Assembly: GCA_021108375.1 (NCBI GenBank)
Contig: JAIORA010000002.1
Coordinates: 1 to 64,000, forward strand
From: Anaerohalosphaeraceae bacterium
GTDB lineage: Bacteria > Planctomycetota > Phycisphaerae > Sedimentisphaerales > UBA12454
Length of the DNA: 64,000 bases
Reading direction: 5' to 3'
In this document: positions 26,319-35,095 of the stretch, piece after piece
Position numbering within the stretch: position 1 is the first letter of the stretch
Layout: each line of letters begins with the position of its first letter
Position numbers and translations under genes: made by a program
Notes under the pieces: generated by a model
The model's database searches: none
Told to the model about the DNA's origin: nothing
Seen by the model: the letters and a program-made list of their open reading frames with translations, nothing else

Positions 26319-27944
26319 TTACCATACACTCACACAATTTGAATCTGTAGGAAGCGTACAATCAAACCATGACTCCGCTATCAACGCAAAATCTGTTAAA
26401 TTCACATAACAATCATAGTTTATATCAGCATCTAAATATCCCCAGGCACCACAGCCAGGAGCAAAATAACTGGAAATGGTAACGTTATCAGCCATTGCGC
26501 AAGAACTCGCACAACCCAAATCTAATACCTGGAATGCATCGCCACCGCCGTTTGGATCGCCGTGGCCAGAACCGGCCGTTACGAAATCCATATCAGCAGC
26601 CAAAGTCCACGTACCTGAGCCATTCAAATCCCATTCGCGATAAGATACATCATAAGTACTCTCATCATAATCGGCATCTACCCTGACATCGTACCATACA
26701 TCTTCGCTAAGACCAGTCGCCAGTGTCGTTAAACTGTTGCCATCCCAGGCCTGCAACTCTACCGCATCATTGGTAGTATTGTGCATACGTATTTCCCAGG
26801 AAATTTTCCAGGCAGCAGCAGTCCCATCCGACCCATTCCTGGCCTGCAAAAATGTGTATTTATCCGCATTGGTAGCCGGGTGTTGAAACATCATAATTGT
26901 CGTAGTAAATTCGCCGTTATCATTACCTGTATCGTTAGCAAATCTGAGTCGGGCAACATCGCTGCCGCCAATGAAAGCAACCTGTTCGCCCGCCACTGCT
27001 TCGTCAACATCCGCGTAGTTGGTACTACCACCAATGTCCTGCCAGGCTATACGAGACGCAGGGTCAAGTTCGCCGTCCATAGAATATTGCCACGCACTAT
27101 CAGGAAGCTCCCACGTGCCGGTTCCGGCACTATCCTGCTCAAAGGTAGTCTCAACTAAGGTATCATAACTGGCAAGAAAATCGGAAACCCAAATGTCATC
27201 TATCATTCCATAAGCACTATCACAGCCCGTATCTATTACCTGTAACGCGTTACCGCCACCGAAGTCGTCGTGGCCGGCATCTTCCGCTACAAAATCAATA
27301 TCGTTAGCTTCCAAAATCCATGCTCCACCACCATGTACACGGTAAGACACATCATAAGTATTCGCATCGTAATCGGCATCTATCTTGACATCGTACCATG
27401 TATGCTCGGCAAGACCAGTTACCAGTGTCGTTAGGCTGTTGCCATCCCAGGCCTGTAACACCACTGTATCATTGGTAGTATTGTGCAGGCGTACTTCCCA
27501 GGAAATTCCCCAGGAATTACAAGGGTCAGGCTGACCCGGCCCATTTCTACCAATCAGAAATGTGTAGCCATTCTCGTTGGTAGCGTTGTGTTGAAACATC
27601 ATTGCCATTGCGGTGAATTCATTGCTGTCGTTTCCGGTATCGCCGGCAAATCTAAGCCGGGCGCAATCACCACTGCCCAGGAAAGCAACCTGGTCGCCTG
27701 CCACCGCTTCGCTGACATCCGCAAACATAGAAGTACCAATGTCCTGCCAAGCCACACCTGATTGGGGGTCAGGTTCGCCGCCCAGGGTCTGCTGCCATGT
27801 ATTTGGGGGATCAAATACCCATGTACCTGCTCCGGCACTATTAGGCTCGAAGTTTGTGTTAACATAGGTGGCTGCGCTGGCCGAGGTTGACAACACGCCA
27901 ACCACAACTACCAACATTAATATCATAATTACATTTTTTTTCAT
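26319..27944 (-). CDS. Secreted double-module protein with dockerin-like C-terminus
   Basis: A 541-residue exported protein carrying two tandem copies of the local module, at about residues 25-245 and 265-485. Each shows the ARLRFA(G/N)DTGND signature, a W.ISWE.R.HNTT segment and a WYDV(K/R)xDADYD segment. The protein ends with a dockerin-like repeat (DADINYDCYVNLTDFALI, WFDCTLPTDSNC). The first module is nearly the same as the one in the PEP-CTERM gene (TWQQTLGGEPDPQSGVAWQD against TWQQSLGGEIDPGSGVAWQD), which points to recent exchange or duplication. GGAGGAAGGTGAG supports ATG 27944; the open frame to 28010 runs into a repeat. Confidence 0.7.
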   Translation of the reverse strand: MKKNVIMILMLVVVVGVLSTSASAATYVNTNFEPNSAGAGTWVFDPPNTWQQTLGGEPDPQSGVAWQDIGTSMFADVSEAVAGDQVAFLGSGDCARLRFAGDTGNDSNEFTAMAMMFQHNATNENGYTFLIGRNGPGQPDPCNSWGISWEVRLHNTTNDTVVLQAWDGNSLTTLVTGLAEHTWYDVKIDADYDANTYDVSYRVHGGGAWILEANDIDFVAEDAGHDDFGGGNALQVIDTGCDSAYGMIDDIWVSDFLASYDTLVETTFEQDSAGTGTWELPDSAWQYSMDGELDPASRIAWQDIGGSTNYADVDEAVAGEQVAFIGGSDVARLRFANDTGNDNGEFTTTIMMFQHPATNADKYTFLQARNGSDGTAAAWKISWEIRMHNTTNDAVELQAWDGNSLTTLATGLSEDVWYDVRVDADYDESTYDVSYREWDLNGSGTWTLAADMDFVTAGSGHGDPNGGGDAFQVLDLGCASSCAMADNVTISSYFAPGCGAWGYLDADINYDCYVNLTDFALIAESWFDCTLPTDSNCVSVW

Positions 27945-27997
27945 CTCACCTTCCTCCATAAAAAAACATAAATCGCTGACAAGCATTTTCATAAAAA

Positions 27998-28035
27998 TCG
28001 GGCGACGCACCCAACATCAAATACCCATCTCTTAA
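27998..28035. repeat. 38-bp dispersed repeat
   Basis: This stretch matches 5550-5587 at 35 of 38 positions. It lies between the double-module gene and the pseudopilin gene. No gene is seen in the rest of 27945-28077. Confidence 0.75.
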
Positions 28036-28077
28036 ATTTTTAATTCACATCACAACTAAATTTCAATATCACCAATG

Positions 28078-29025
28078 CTATTTAGTCCATCTGGTATTAA
28101 CTATCCCCTTGCTGGGCCTCCACAATGGCCACGGTCTCTTATCAGCACGAGTAGGGTCAGGATCAGCCACTAAATCCAGAACAGACATTCTCTTTGCATG
28201 GCCATCGACAAAACCTACATTCACAGTTTTCCCCGGATGTCTTGCGTTTCTTGCATCAATATCGACACCAATGGCAAGTTTGGCTAAAATAGGTTCCCAG
28301 TTCCTGTCTATTTTAGGGTCAACAAGACCGGGGATGTAATAATGAGAACCTATCCCACCCCCCTGGACACTTGTAAAAGAATCAGGATTGCTCTGTCGCC
28401 ATGTAACATGAGTTCCCCCACTGTCAAGGACCAACATAGTACTTTGCGGAGATTTTATATGCTTCACCCCCAGCGACAATCCGTTAACTTCGGGTTGGTC
28501 GGTGGCAAGCCCACTACCTTTATTCGCACTAGTATTCCGGCATACGCACTGATTAGCCGCATAGTTCCCAAAAATATCTTCTATCTCCCAAAACTTCCAC
28601 TCAAGTTTCATATTCTTCCTGCCAGGACAGGCGTAGAGCGACCGGGGGCTTTTCCCAAGATTTGGACCAAGAGCATCCGCAGCGTAATGAAACCAGAACC
28701 ATATCTTATCTTTAGGTGCCGTAGGATTGCCAATCCACCCGCCCGGCGGTTCCTCGGTCATATAATTTATCCATCCCTGCGGAAAAAGGCCGTGTTCCTG
28801 CTCGTACATTATCATCCCTAACGTCAGTTGCTTCACATTTGAGCCACAAACCGCCGCCTGGGCCTGTGCCCTGGCTTTGCCGAGAGTTGGCATCAAAACT
28901 GACAATAAAAGAGCGATAATCGAGATGACAACGAGAAGCTCAACTAATGTGAACGCTCTACTATTTTTCCTCACAGAAGCAATTCTGACAGTGGCTTTTT
29001 TATGCATCTCAAATCCCTTTCTCAT
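28078..29025 (-). CDS. Type II/IV pseudopilin-like H-X-DG protein
   Basis: A 315-residue protein with a prepilin N-terminus: basic leader, then [19 protein letters not shown], where cleavage precedes Phe and the Glu lies at position 5 of the mature protein. The C-terminal half has [19 protein letters not shown], the H-X-DG signature of a very large planctomycete pseudopilin family. The core contains [20 protein letters not shown]. It is probably anchored in the inner membrane and joins a secretion pseudopilus or another surface assembly. ATG 29025 has AGGGGA upstream; a second ATG six codons later is also possible. It lies 43 nt after the LacI gene on the same strand, so both could be cotranscribed. 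Confidence 0.8.
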   Translation of the reverse strand: MRKGFEMHKKATVRIASVRKNSRAFTLVELLVVISIIALLLSVLMPTLGKARAQAQAAVCGSNVKQLTLGMIMYEQEHGLFPQGWINYMTEEPPGGWIGNPTAPKDKIWFWFHYAADALGPNLGKSPRSLYACPGRKNMKLEWKFWEIEDIFGNYAANQCVCRNTSANKGSGLATDQPEVNGLSLGVKHIKSPQSTMLVLDSGGTHVTWRQSNPDSFTSVQGGGIGSHYYIPGLVDPKIDRNWEPILAKLAIGVDIDARNARHPGKTVNVGFVDGHAKRMSVLDLVADPDPTRADKRPWPLWRPSKGIVNTRWTK

Positions 29026-29068
29026 TTTTTGTCCCCTAATGCAAATAAAACACTCTGTAAATGAAACC

Positions 29069-30103
29069 CTAAACATTGGGACACTTTGCAGTTGTTTGAC
29101 GAACTACTAATTTGGTTCTAAGAACTTCATTGACATACGATTTTTTCTGACCGTTTTTGGCCAGTTCAACAACTAAAGAAATACACTTGCCCAGCAGTTC
29201 TTCGGTCGCTCGGGCAATTGTTGTAAGAGGCGGCGAAAAATAAGCCGCAAAATCAAGGTCATCGTGTCCTATCAGGGAAATATCATCCGGCACACGCAGG
29301 CCTGCCTCATCAATCGCTCTTTTTATAGCAATACAAGCCATATCGTTTACGCCGATAATCGCTGTAAATTTTCGCTCGGCGAGCAACTTTTTTGCGTTCA
29401 AATAAAACGACTCCATCATATCTGAACCCTTTATTTCGCACTCGGCTATCTGCCAGGGAGCTATTTCAATGCCTCTGCGACGAAAGGCCATCTCAAAGCC
29501 CATAATGCGTTCAAGAATAGCCATAGGCATCAAGACCGGCTGTTTGGCTTCAAGAAACAAAACAATGTCCCTGTGGCCGAGGCCTAACAGGTGCTCGGTA
29601 GCCGCGAGAATACCCCAACTTCTGTCTATTGTGATTGAGTGGCTTTTGATATGACCATCAAGGCCGTCCGTAATAACTATGGGAATTTTTACCTTTTCAT
29701 AGATTGAATTTAGTTCTTTACTCCAGGCACTAACGCAAAGAATTGCATCGACCTTTCGGTCTTCGAGGGAGAGAATGCATTTTCTTTCTTCTTCAATACA
29801 GCTATACGTTGTCAGCAGTGTACTGAAACCCGCCCTCTTCAAGGTTGTTTCGATTATATGAAACTCGTTCTGATAATAAGCAGAACCGCTAACCTGCTCG
29901 GGCGCAATTACACCAATAAGATTTGTCTTGCCCAATGTCAACGACCTCGCCACTAAGTTCGGTCTGTACCCCATCTGTTTCGCGACAGCGACAATATGTT
30001 GCCTTGTCTGCCTACTCGGCCCGGGCTTGCCTCGCAGGGCATCACTTACCGTCCCTCTGGCAACCTTCGCTTCGTTTGCTATATCCGTTATTGTTACGGC
30101 CAT
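29069..30103 (-). CDS. LacI-family transcriptional regulator
   Basis: A 344-residue repressor of the LacI/GalR family. The helix-turn-helix is at the N-terminus ([20 protein letters not shown]), followed by the hinge ([12 protein letters not shown]) and a periplasmic-binding-type sensor domain ([39 protein letters not shown]). AGGAGG precedes the start. A perfect palindrome lies 39 bp upstream. The gene is divergent from the URO-D gene at 30484 and the sugar importer, which are its obvious targets, and probably controls itself. The inducer is not readable from the sequence. Confidence 0.9.
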   Translation of the reverse strand: MAVTITDIANEAKVARGTVSDALRGKPGPSRQTRQHIVAVAKQMGYRPNLVARSLTLGKTNLIGVIAPEQVSGSAYYQNEFHIIETTLKRAGFSTLLTTYSCIEEERKCILSLEDRKVDAILCVSAWSKELNSIYEKVKIPIVITDGLDGHIKSHSITIDRSWGILAATEHLLGLGHRDIVLFLEAKQPVLMPMAILERIMGFEMAFRRRGIEIAPWQIAECEIKGSDMMESFYLNAKKLLAERKFTAIIGVNDMACIAIKRAIDEAGLRVPDDISLIGHDDLDFAAYFSPPLTTIARATEELLGKCISLVVELAKNGQKKSYVNEVLRTKLVVRQTTAKCPNV

Positions 30104-30141
30104 AATAAAATTCCCAACCTCCTAATATCATCAGTAATTCC

Positions 30142-30158
30142 TGAACCGAATCGGTTCA
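30142..30158. promoter_or_regulatory. Probable LacI-family operator
   Basis: TGAACCGAATCGGTTCA is a perfect inverted repeat of 8-bp arms around a single central base. It sits 39 bp upstream of the LacI gene in the divergent intergenic region, where LacI-family operators usually lie. Confidence 0.7.
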
Positions 30159-30403
30159 AATGTATAATACAACTTCCTGCATTTTGATGCAAGAAAAAAA
30201 AAGATTTATTGAAAAAATTTGCAATTACAACCCATATTAACCCATATAACGCTTGGTAAACTGCCACAAAACACAACGTATCTCTTTGAAACACAAGCGG
30301 TTATAGCCCCAAAATCACGGCCAGCCCTTTCTGCCTCAAAATACTACCATTTTGCTCTTGAAAGATTATACTTTGCTGGGTACAATAAAATCCTCTTTTA
30401 CGG

Positions 30404-30417
30404 TCGAATCGATTCGA
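30404..30417. promoter_or_regulatory. Perfect 14-bp palindrome upstream of URO-D copy 3
   Basis: TCGAATCGATTCGA is self-complementary throughout and lies 67 bp before the start at 30484. It shares the CGA(A)TCG core with the site at 30142 and could be a second operator. The rest of 30159-30483 shows no gene. Confidence 0.45.
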
Positions 30418-30483
30418 TTATATGGGACTTTTAAGCTGAAAACAGCCAAATATTGCAATGAAAGTGGAATTTTGGATAAATCA

Positions 30484-31545
30484 ATGAATTTTGAACCTGA
30501 CTACCAAAATATGTTGTCGGCGGTAAATAACAATCGCCCGAAACGTTTGCCAATTTACGACCATTTCGTGAATGACCCTGTCATCGAGAAAATTATCAAT
30601 AAACCACTCGAAAGCCTGATAGATGGCAACGATTCGGATGTGAATGAGTACTTCAAGCGGTATTGCAACTTCTACCTGCAGATGACCTATGACACCGTCT
30701 CCTATGAGTCCTGTATAACTGAAATTTTGCCTGAGGGCGGAGCGCTTTTAGGCGAAAAGGCCGGTGCTATCCAGACCCGGTCTGATTTTCAGTCCTACCC
30801 CTGGGATGAGGTTCCAAAACAGTTTTGGAAAAAAAATCAAGGCCGTTTTGAAGCACTTCGCAACAATATGCCTGGTGGAATGAAAGCCATAGGAGGTATT
30901 GGTAACGGCGTATTTGAAATATGCCAGGATTTAATGGGCTTTGAAAGGCTCTGCTACGTGCAGATAGACGACCCCGAACTTTTTGCTGATATATTCAAAA
31001 AAGTCGGCGACCTTATGATAAATATCTGGTCAACCTTTTTGCAGCAGTATTCTGATATCTACGCGGTGTGTAGATTTGGTGATGACCTGGGCTTTAAGAC
31101 AGGCACGCTGCTGTCTCCTGTGACAGTTATTGTGTATATTGTTCCGCAATATAAAAGGGTTGTCCACCTTATCCACGATGCTGGAAAACCGTTCCTCTTT
31201 CACTCCTGCGGTTGTATATTTGAGGTTATGGATGAAATAATTAACACAGTCGGTATTGATGCCAAGCATTCAAACGAGGATGGTATCGCCCCGTTTGACA
31301 AATGGATAGAACAATATGGGAGCAGGATAGGGCTTTTTGGCGGCATTGATACCGACCATCTGTGTCGCAAGAACCCTGATGAAATCTACGAATTTGTTTT
31401 GGAAGAGGCAACTCGTTTTCGTCAAAACGCCAGAGGGTTTGCCCTCGGCTCAGGCAATTCTATCCCCGCGTATGTACCGGCGGAAAATTATCTGGCAATG
31501 ATAAGAGCTGCACAAAAATTGCGAGAACAGGAAACACAGGTGTAA
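30484..31545 (+). CDS. URO-D-fold family protein, copy 3
   Basis: A 353-residue URO-D superfamily protein, first of the rightward cluster. Typical segments are RLPIYDHFVNDPVIEK, FLFHSCGCIFEVMDEIINTV (with an HxCxC-like metal site) and GLFGGIDTDHL. Late residues read ARGFALGSGNSIPAYVPAENYLAM, as in catabolic URO-D proteins. The frame is open from 30352, but the first 44 codons look like untranslated leader and ATG 30484 gives the family's normal length. It is separated from the two copies at 5671-7784 by sequence and position, yet again stands beside sugar genes. The activity is unknown. Confidence 0.7.
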   Translation: MNFEPDYQNMLSAVNNNRPKRLPIYDHFVNDPVIEKIINKPLESLIDGNDSDVNEYFKRYCNFYLQMTYDTVSYESCITEILPEGGALLGEKAGAIQTRSDFQSYPWDEVPKQFWKKNQGRFEALRNNMPGGMKAIGGIGNGVFEICQDLMGFERLCYVQIDDPELFADIFKKVGDLMINIWSTFLQQYSDIYAVCRFGDDLGFKTGTLLSPVTVIVYIVPQYKRVVHLIHDAGKPFLFHSCGCIFEVMDEIINTVGIDAKHSNEDGIAPFDKWIEQYGSRIGLFGGIDTDHLCRKNPDEIYEFVLEEATRFRQNARGFALGSGNSIPAYVPAENYLAMIRAAQKLREQETQV

Positions 31546-31635
31546 GACTAATTCAAAAACACGCTCTGCCCTCTATTATCCGATTTTCCCAGCTGTTAAA
31601 GTGAATGATAAAACCCGCGTTTATGAAAGATATGT

Positions 31636-34600
31636 ATGGCAAGACAATCTATTATTTACTTTTTATTATTATCGATTGGCATCACTAATTGTGAATGTAC
31701 AGATAAAACTCCTTGCGAAAGTTCCTCTCGTAACGAGTGGCAAACTTTTCCAGCGGATTGGCAGCCGGAGGTAATCGGAAAACGGCTGGTCGATAATTAT
31801 CTGGCGCGTGATTATTGGTATATGCGAAAACACGGATTAGCTTATCCCGAAGGATGCATTGCCATTGGCGCGATGGAATTTGCGGCTAAAACAAATAACC
31901 ACGAATTGGTCGAGAAAATCAGGGTGCGATATAATCGCTACCTGACAAAGGAAGACCCCGATATTTTCCCGAAGCACCAGCACACTGACACCAGCCTTAG
32001 CGGAGCCTTGGTATTAAGACTTTACCGATATACAGATGACCAGCGTTTTCTTGATTATGGGATTAGCGAATATGCCGACAAGCAGTGGGAAAAGCTGCAG
32101 GAAAATAATCTGACGTATCTGGTGCGATGGTGGATAGATGATATGTATGTGCTGACGATTTTACAGGCAGAAGCATATCGTGCCACGAAAAAGCCTATCT
32201 ATGCAGACCGGGCCGCACGCTTAATATCTCTGTATATTCAGAAACTTCAACAGCCTAACGGCTTGTTCCATCACGCCGACGATGCTCCTTTCTTCTGGGG
32301 ACGTGGTAACGGCTGGGCTGCTTCGGGCATTGCCGAGGCATTATTGGTTACCCCGAAAAATCATCCTGAGCGCCGCGTGATTATGGACGGCTACCGAAAG
32401 ATGATGAAAACACTCTTGCAGCAACAAGGGGCCAACGGTCTCTGGCGACAAATCATAGACCGTTCAGATGCCTGGGCAGAGACTTCCGGCTCGGCAATGT
32501 TTGCTTATGCGATGGCGTTAGGTGTCAACAACGGCTGGCTGAAAGAGACAGCTTATCGCGAAGCGGTCAAAAAAGCGTGGCTGGGACTGTGTACCTATCT
32601 GGATGAAAACGCCAACCTGCGGGAAGTTTGTGTTGGAATGAGTACGAGAAAAAATGTGCAGCTTTATCTGGAACGGCCGAGACGTGCCGGAGATTTGCAC
32701 GGCAACGCACCGTTTCTGTGGTTGACAAATGCTCTAATCCAGAGGAAGGGGCTTAAGGCTTTTACCATTTCCGATTCCCAAGACACTCTATCAGCAGTTC
32801 CCGCCAAAGAAGCGGTTGACTGGGTAGATACATTTATTTGCACGCAAGGTGATAACGGCCAGCTATATCCGGGGCCGGTCTGCCCGTTTGGACTGGTAAA
32901 ACTAAGCCCTGACACCGGCATCGACCCCAACGAAGAACCGCCTCACTGTGGATATTATTATGATAAGACGCAAATTCACGGCTTTTCTCATCTGAGAATG
33001 GGCGGAACAGGCTGCGGCGGCACCGGCGGCAATATCCTTATCAAGCCGGGAATTGGCAGCTTCACTAACAATCCAGAGGAGTATAAAGAAACTTACGACA
33101 AGGCTGCCGAGAAAGCCGGGGCGGGATATTACAAAGTTGATTTTGAATCCGGCATCACTGCTGAACTAACCACTTCGCCTCGTGTCGGGTTTCACAAATA
33201 TACTTTCCCAAAATCTAACGAGGCCTACATCTTGGTTGACCTTTCCCGCGCTTACGCTGGAATGATAGACGCGAGCTTAAAGATAGAAAACACCAATGAA
33301 ATCTCAGGGATGATAAAATCGGGCAACCCCTGCTATAAGCCATTTTATAAGGTGTACTATTCAATTAAGTTCGACAAAAATTTCGAAGCCTTTAAGACCT
33401 GGAAAGATTCAGATACAGTTGATGATATTAAAAATCGCAGTGGACCGAACATTGGAGCGTGGTTTAGGTTTGCCACTTCCGAAAATCAAGCCATCCGCCT
33501 CAAGGTGGGAATTTCTCCGGTCAGTATTGAGACAGCAAAATATGAACGGGATAACGAAATCAAAGGCTGGGATTTTGAGAAAACACAAAAGACAGCAAGA
33601 CAGACCTGGCAGGATATACTCGGCAAATTTGAAGTGCCTAAAGGCAACGAAGAACTAAAAACCATTTTTTATACACACCTTTACCATTCTTTCCTCATAC
33701 CAAGCGTTGCCAGCAGCTCTTTAGGAACATATCGAGGCGCAGGCGATGAGCATACTATCCGCAAAACTTCTGACATAGCTGACGATTTTGTTTATTATTG
33801 CACGTGGAGCTTATGGGATGATTTTCGCAAGTATATGCTGATTTCTCTGACCGCCCCTGACATTTCGCGTAATATCGCGCGGTCCCTTATTGACTGTTAC
33901 CGCACGAGAGGCCATCTCGCATCAACAGACAGAGGTAGTACATATTGGCCTACACCCTCAGTAAGAATGGAGTTTGCCAGCGCTGTCATTTTGGATGCTT
34001 ACCAGAAAAATTTAGGTGGCTTCGATTCAGAAGATGCTTATGCCGCAATAAAAAGTAACGTGGACGAATTCAAAGTCAGAGATATTGGAACCTATCTGGA
34101 AAAAGCTTATCAGGCTTATCTCGCTATGAAAATGGCCAAACTGCTGGACAAAACCGAAGATTATCAAACGTATCACGCTCAGGCGTTATCTTATAAAAGC
34201 ATCTGGAATCCCTCACAGAAAGATGACCAGGGTAATGCGAGAGGCTTTTTTACTCCCGGTGCCAATACCGTCGATAGCGTTGAAGGTGCCGGCGGATTCG
34301 AAAAATACTGTTATGAAGGAACTTTGTGGCATTACCGATGGTTTATGCTCCACGATATGCAGGGACTGATTAATTTGCGAGGCAGCCGTGAAGATTTAGC
34401 TGATGACCTCGAATACTTTTTTGACCGCGATTTATATATGCACCTTAACGAACCTGATATGCACGCGCCGTTCCTGTTCAATTATCTTGGCAAGCCATAC
34501 CTGACACAAAAATGGGCCAGAGCATTTACCACAAAGGTTGTAACGCAGAAATACCATAATCACGGCCTATACGAAAGGCCCGTAGTCGAACGAATCTACC

Positions 34601-34983
34601 GAGCTGACCCGAAAGGCTATATAGAAACTATGGATGATGACACAGGCGCAATGTCGTCGTGGTTTGTTATGAGTGCTTTGGGATTATTTCCGGGTACTCC
34701 CGGCGACCCTCATTATCTAATTGGCTCGCCAATCTTTCCTGAGGTTATATTACATCTAAAAGACGGTAAAACTTTTACTATCAAAGCAAATAATGTCTCT
34801 GAGGACAACTTCTACATCCAGTCAGCTAAATTAAATGGGAAAAAATTTGACAAACCCTGGATTGAATATTCTACTATAATGGCTGGCGGTATTTTAGATT
34901 TCGAAATGGGTCCGGAGCCGAACAAATCCTGGGCCGCTGCTGAGGAAAATGCTCCACCTTCCTTAAGTGAGAAAGTCAATTAG
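31636..34983 (+). CDS. GH105-GH92 fusion: unsaturated rhamnogalacturonyl hydrolase plus alpha-mannosidase
   Basis: A continuous 1115-residue protein with a hydrophobic N-terminal signal (Cys 19 could be lipidated, but the lipobox is poor). Residues about 40-375 are a GH105 domain: WWIDDMY (166-171, Asp 168/169 candidate catalytic) and WGRGNGWA (221-228). Residues about 392-1110 are a GH92 domain: VDTFICTQGDNGQLYPGPV, PFGLVKLSPDTG, WSLWDDFRKY, EGTLWHYRWF and DDDTGAMSSWFVMSALGLFP. GH105 removes unsaturated uronic acid from pectin fragments; GH92 enzymes are Ca-dependent exo-alpha-mannosidases. I do not recall this pairing as common. The stop codon TAG is the first codon of a repeat. Confidence 0.85.
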   Translation: MARQSIIYFLLLSIGITNCECTDKTPCESSSRNEWQTFPADWQPEVIGKRLVDNYLARDYWYMRKHGLAYPEGCIAIGAMEFAAKTNNHELVEKIRVRYNRYLTKEDPDIFPKHQHTDTSLSGALVLRLYRYTDDQRFLDYGISEYADKQWEKLQENNLTYLVRWWIDDMYVLTILQAEAYRATKKPIYADRAARLISLYIQKLQQPNGLFHHADDAPFFWGRGNGWAASGIAEALLVTPKNHPERRVIMDGYRKMMKTLLQQQGANGLWRQIIDRSDAWAETSGSAMFAYAMALGVNNGWLKETAYREAVKKAWLGLCTYLDENANLREVCVGMSTRKNVQLYLERPRRAGDLHGNAPFLWLTNALIQRKGLKAFTISDSQDTLSAVPAKEAVDWVDTFICTQGDNGQLYPGPVCPFGLVKLSPDTGIDPNEEPPHCGYYYDKTQIHGFSHLRMGGTGCGGTGGNILIKPGIGSFTNNPEEYKETYDKAAEKAGAGYYKVDFESGITAELTTSPRVGFHKYTFPKSNEAYILVDLSRAYAGMIDASLKIENTNEISGMIKSGNPCYKPFYKVYYSIKFDKNFEAFKTWKDSDTVDDIKNRSGPNIGAWFRFATSENQAIRLKVGISPVSIETAKYERDNEIKGWDFEKTQKTARQTWQDILGKFEVPKGNEELKTIFYTHLYHSFLIPSVASSSLGTYRGAGDEHTIRKTSDIADDFVYYCTWSLWDDFRKYMLISLTAPDISRNIARSLIDCYRTRGHLASTDRGSTYWPTPSVRMEFASAVILDAYQKNLGGFDSEDAYAAIKSNVDEFKVRDIGTYLEKAYQAYLAMKMAKLLDKTEDYQTYHAQALSYKSIWNPSQKDDQGNARGFFTPGANTVDSVEGAGGFEKYCYEGTLWHYRWFMLHDMQGLINLRGSREDLADDLEYFFDRDLYMHLNEPDMHAPFLFNYLGKPYLTQKWARAFTTKVVTQKYHNHGLYERPVVERIYRADPKGYIETMDDDTGAMSSWFVMSALGLFPGTPGDPHYLIGSPIFPEVILHLKDGKTFTIKANNVSEDNFYIQSAKLNGKKFDKPWIEYSTIMAGGILDFEMGPEPNKSWAAAEENAPPSLSEKVN

Positions 34984-35065
34984 AAGTTATCCCAAAATGT
35001 CTGAAAATAACGTTAATAGCACTCAGGATGTTAAAAATGATAGCTTTGGGATGAGTAAAAACTAT
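34981..35065 (+). repeat. 85-bp intercistronic repeat with inverted ends (copy 1)
   Basis: This copy starts at the TAG stop of the fusion gene and ends 30 bp before the lipoprotein start. Arms ATCCCAAA and TTTGGGAT are 8 bp, inverted. It aligns with 15961-16046 on the other strand at about five of six positions. Its frame is open and falsely extends the next gene upstream. Confidence 0.75.
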
Positions 35066-35095
35066 TTTTTAAAAAAAGCGAAAAGGACTTACCTT

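Noticed and set aside
34967-35095. N-terminal extension of the sugar-binding lipoprotein
   Set aside because: It is repeat-derived and would place the signal peptide internally.
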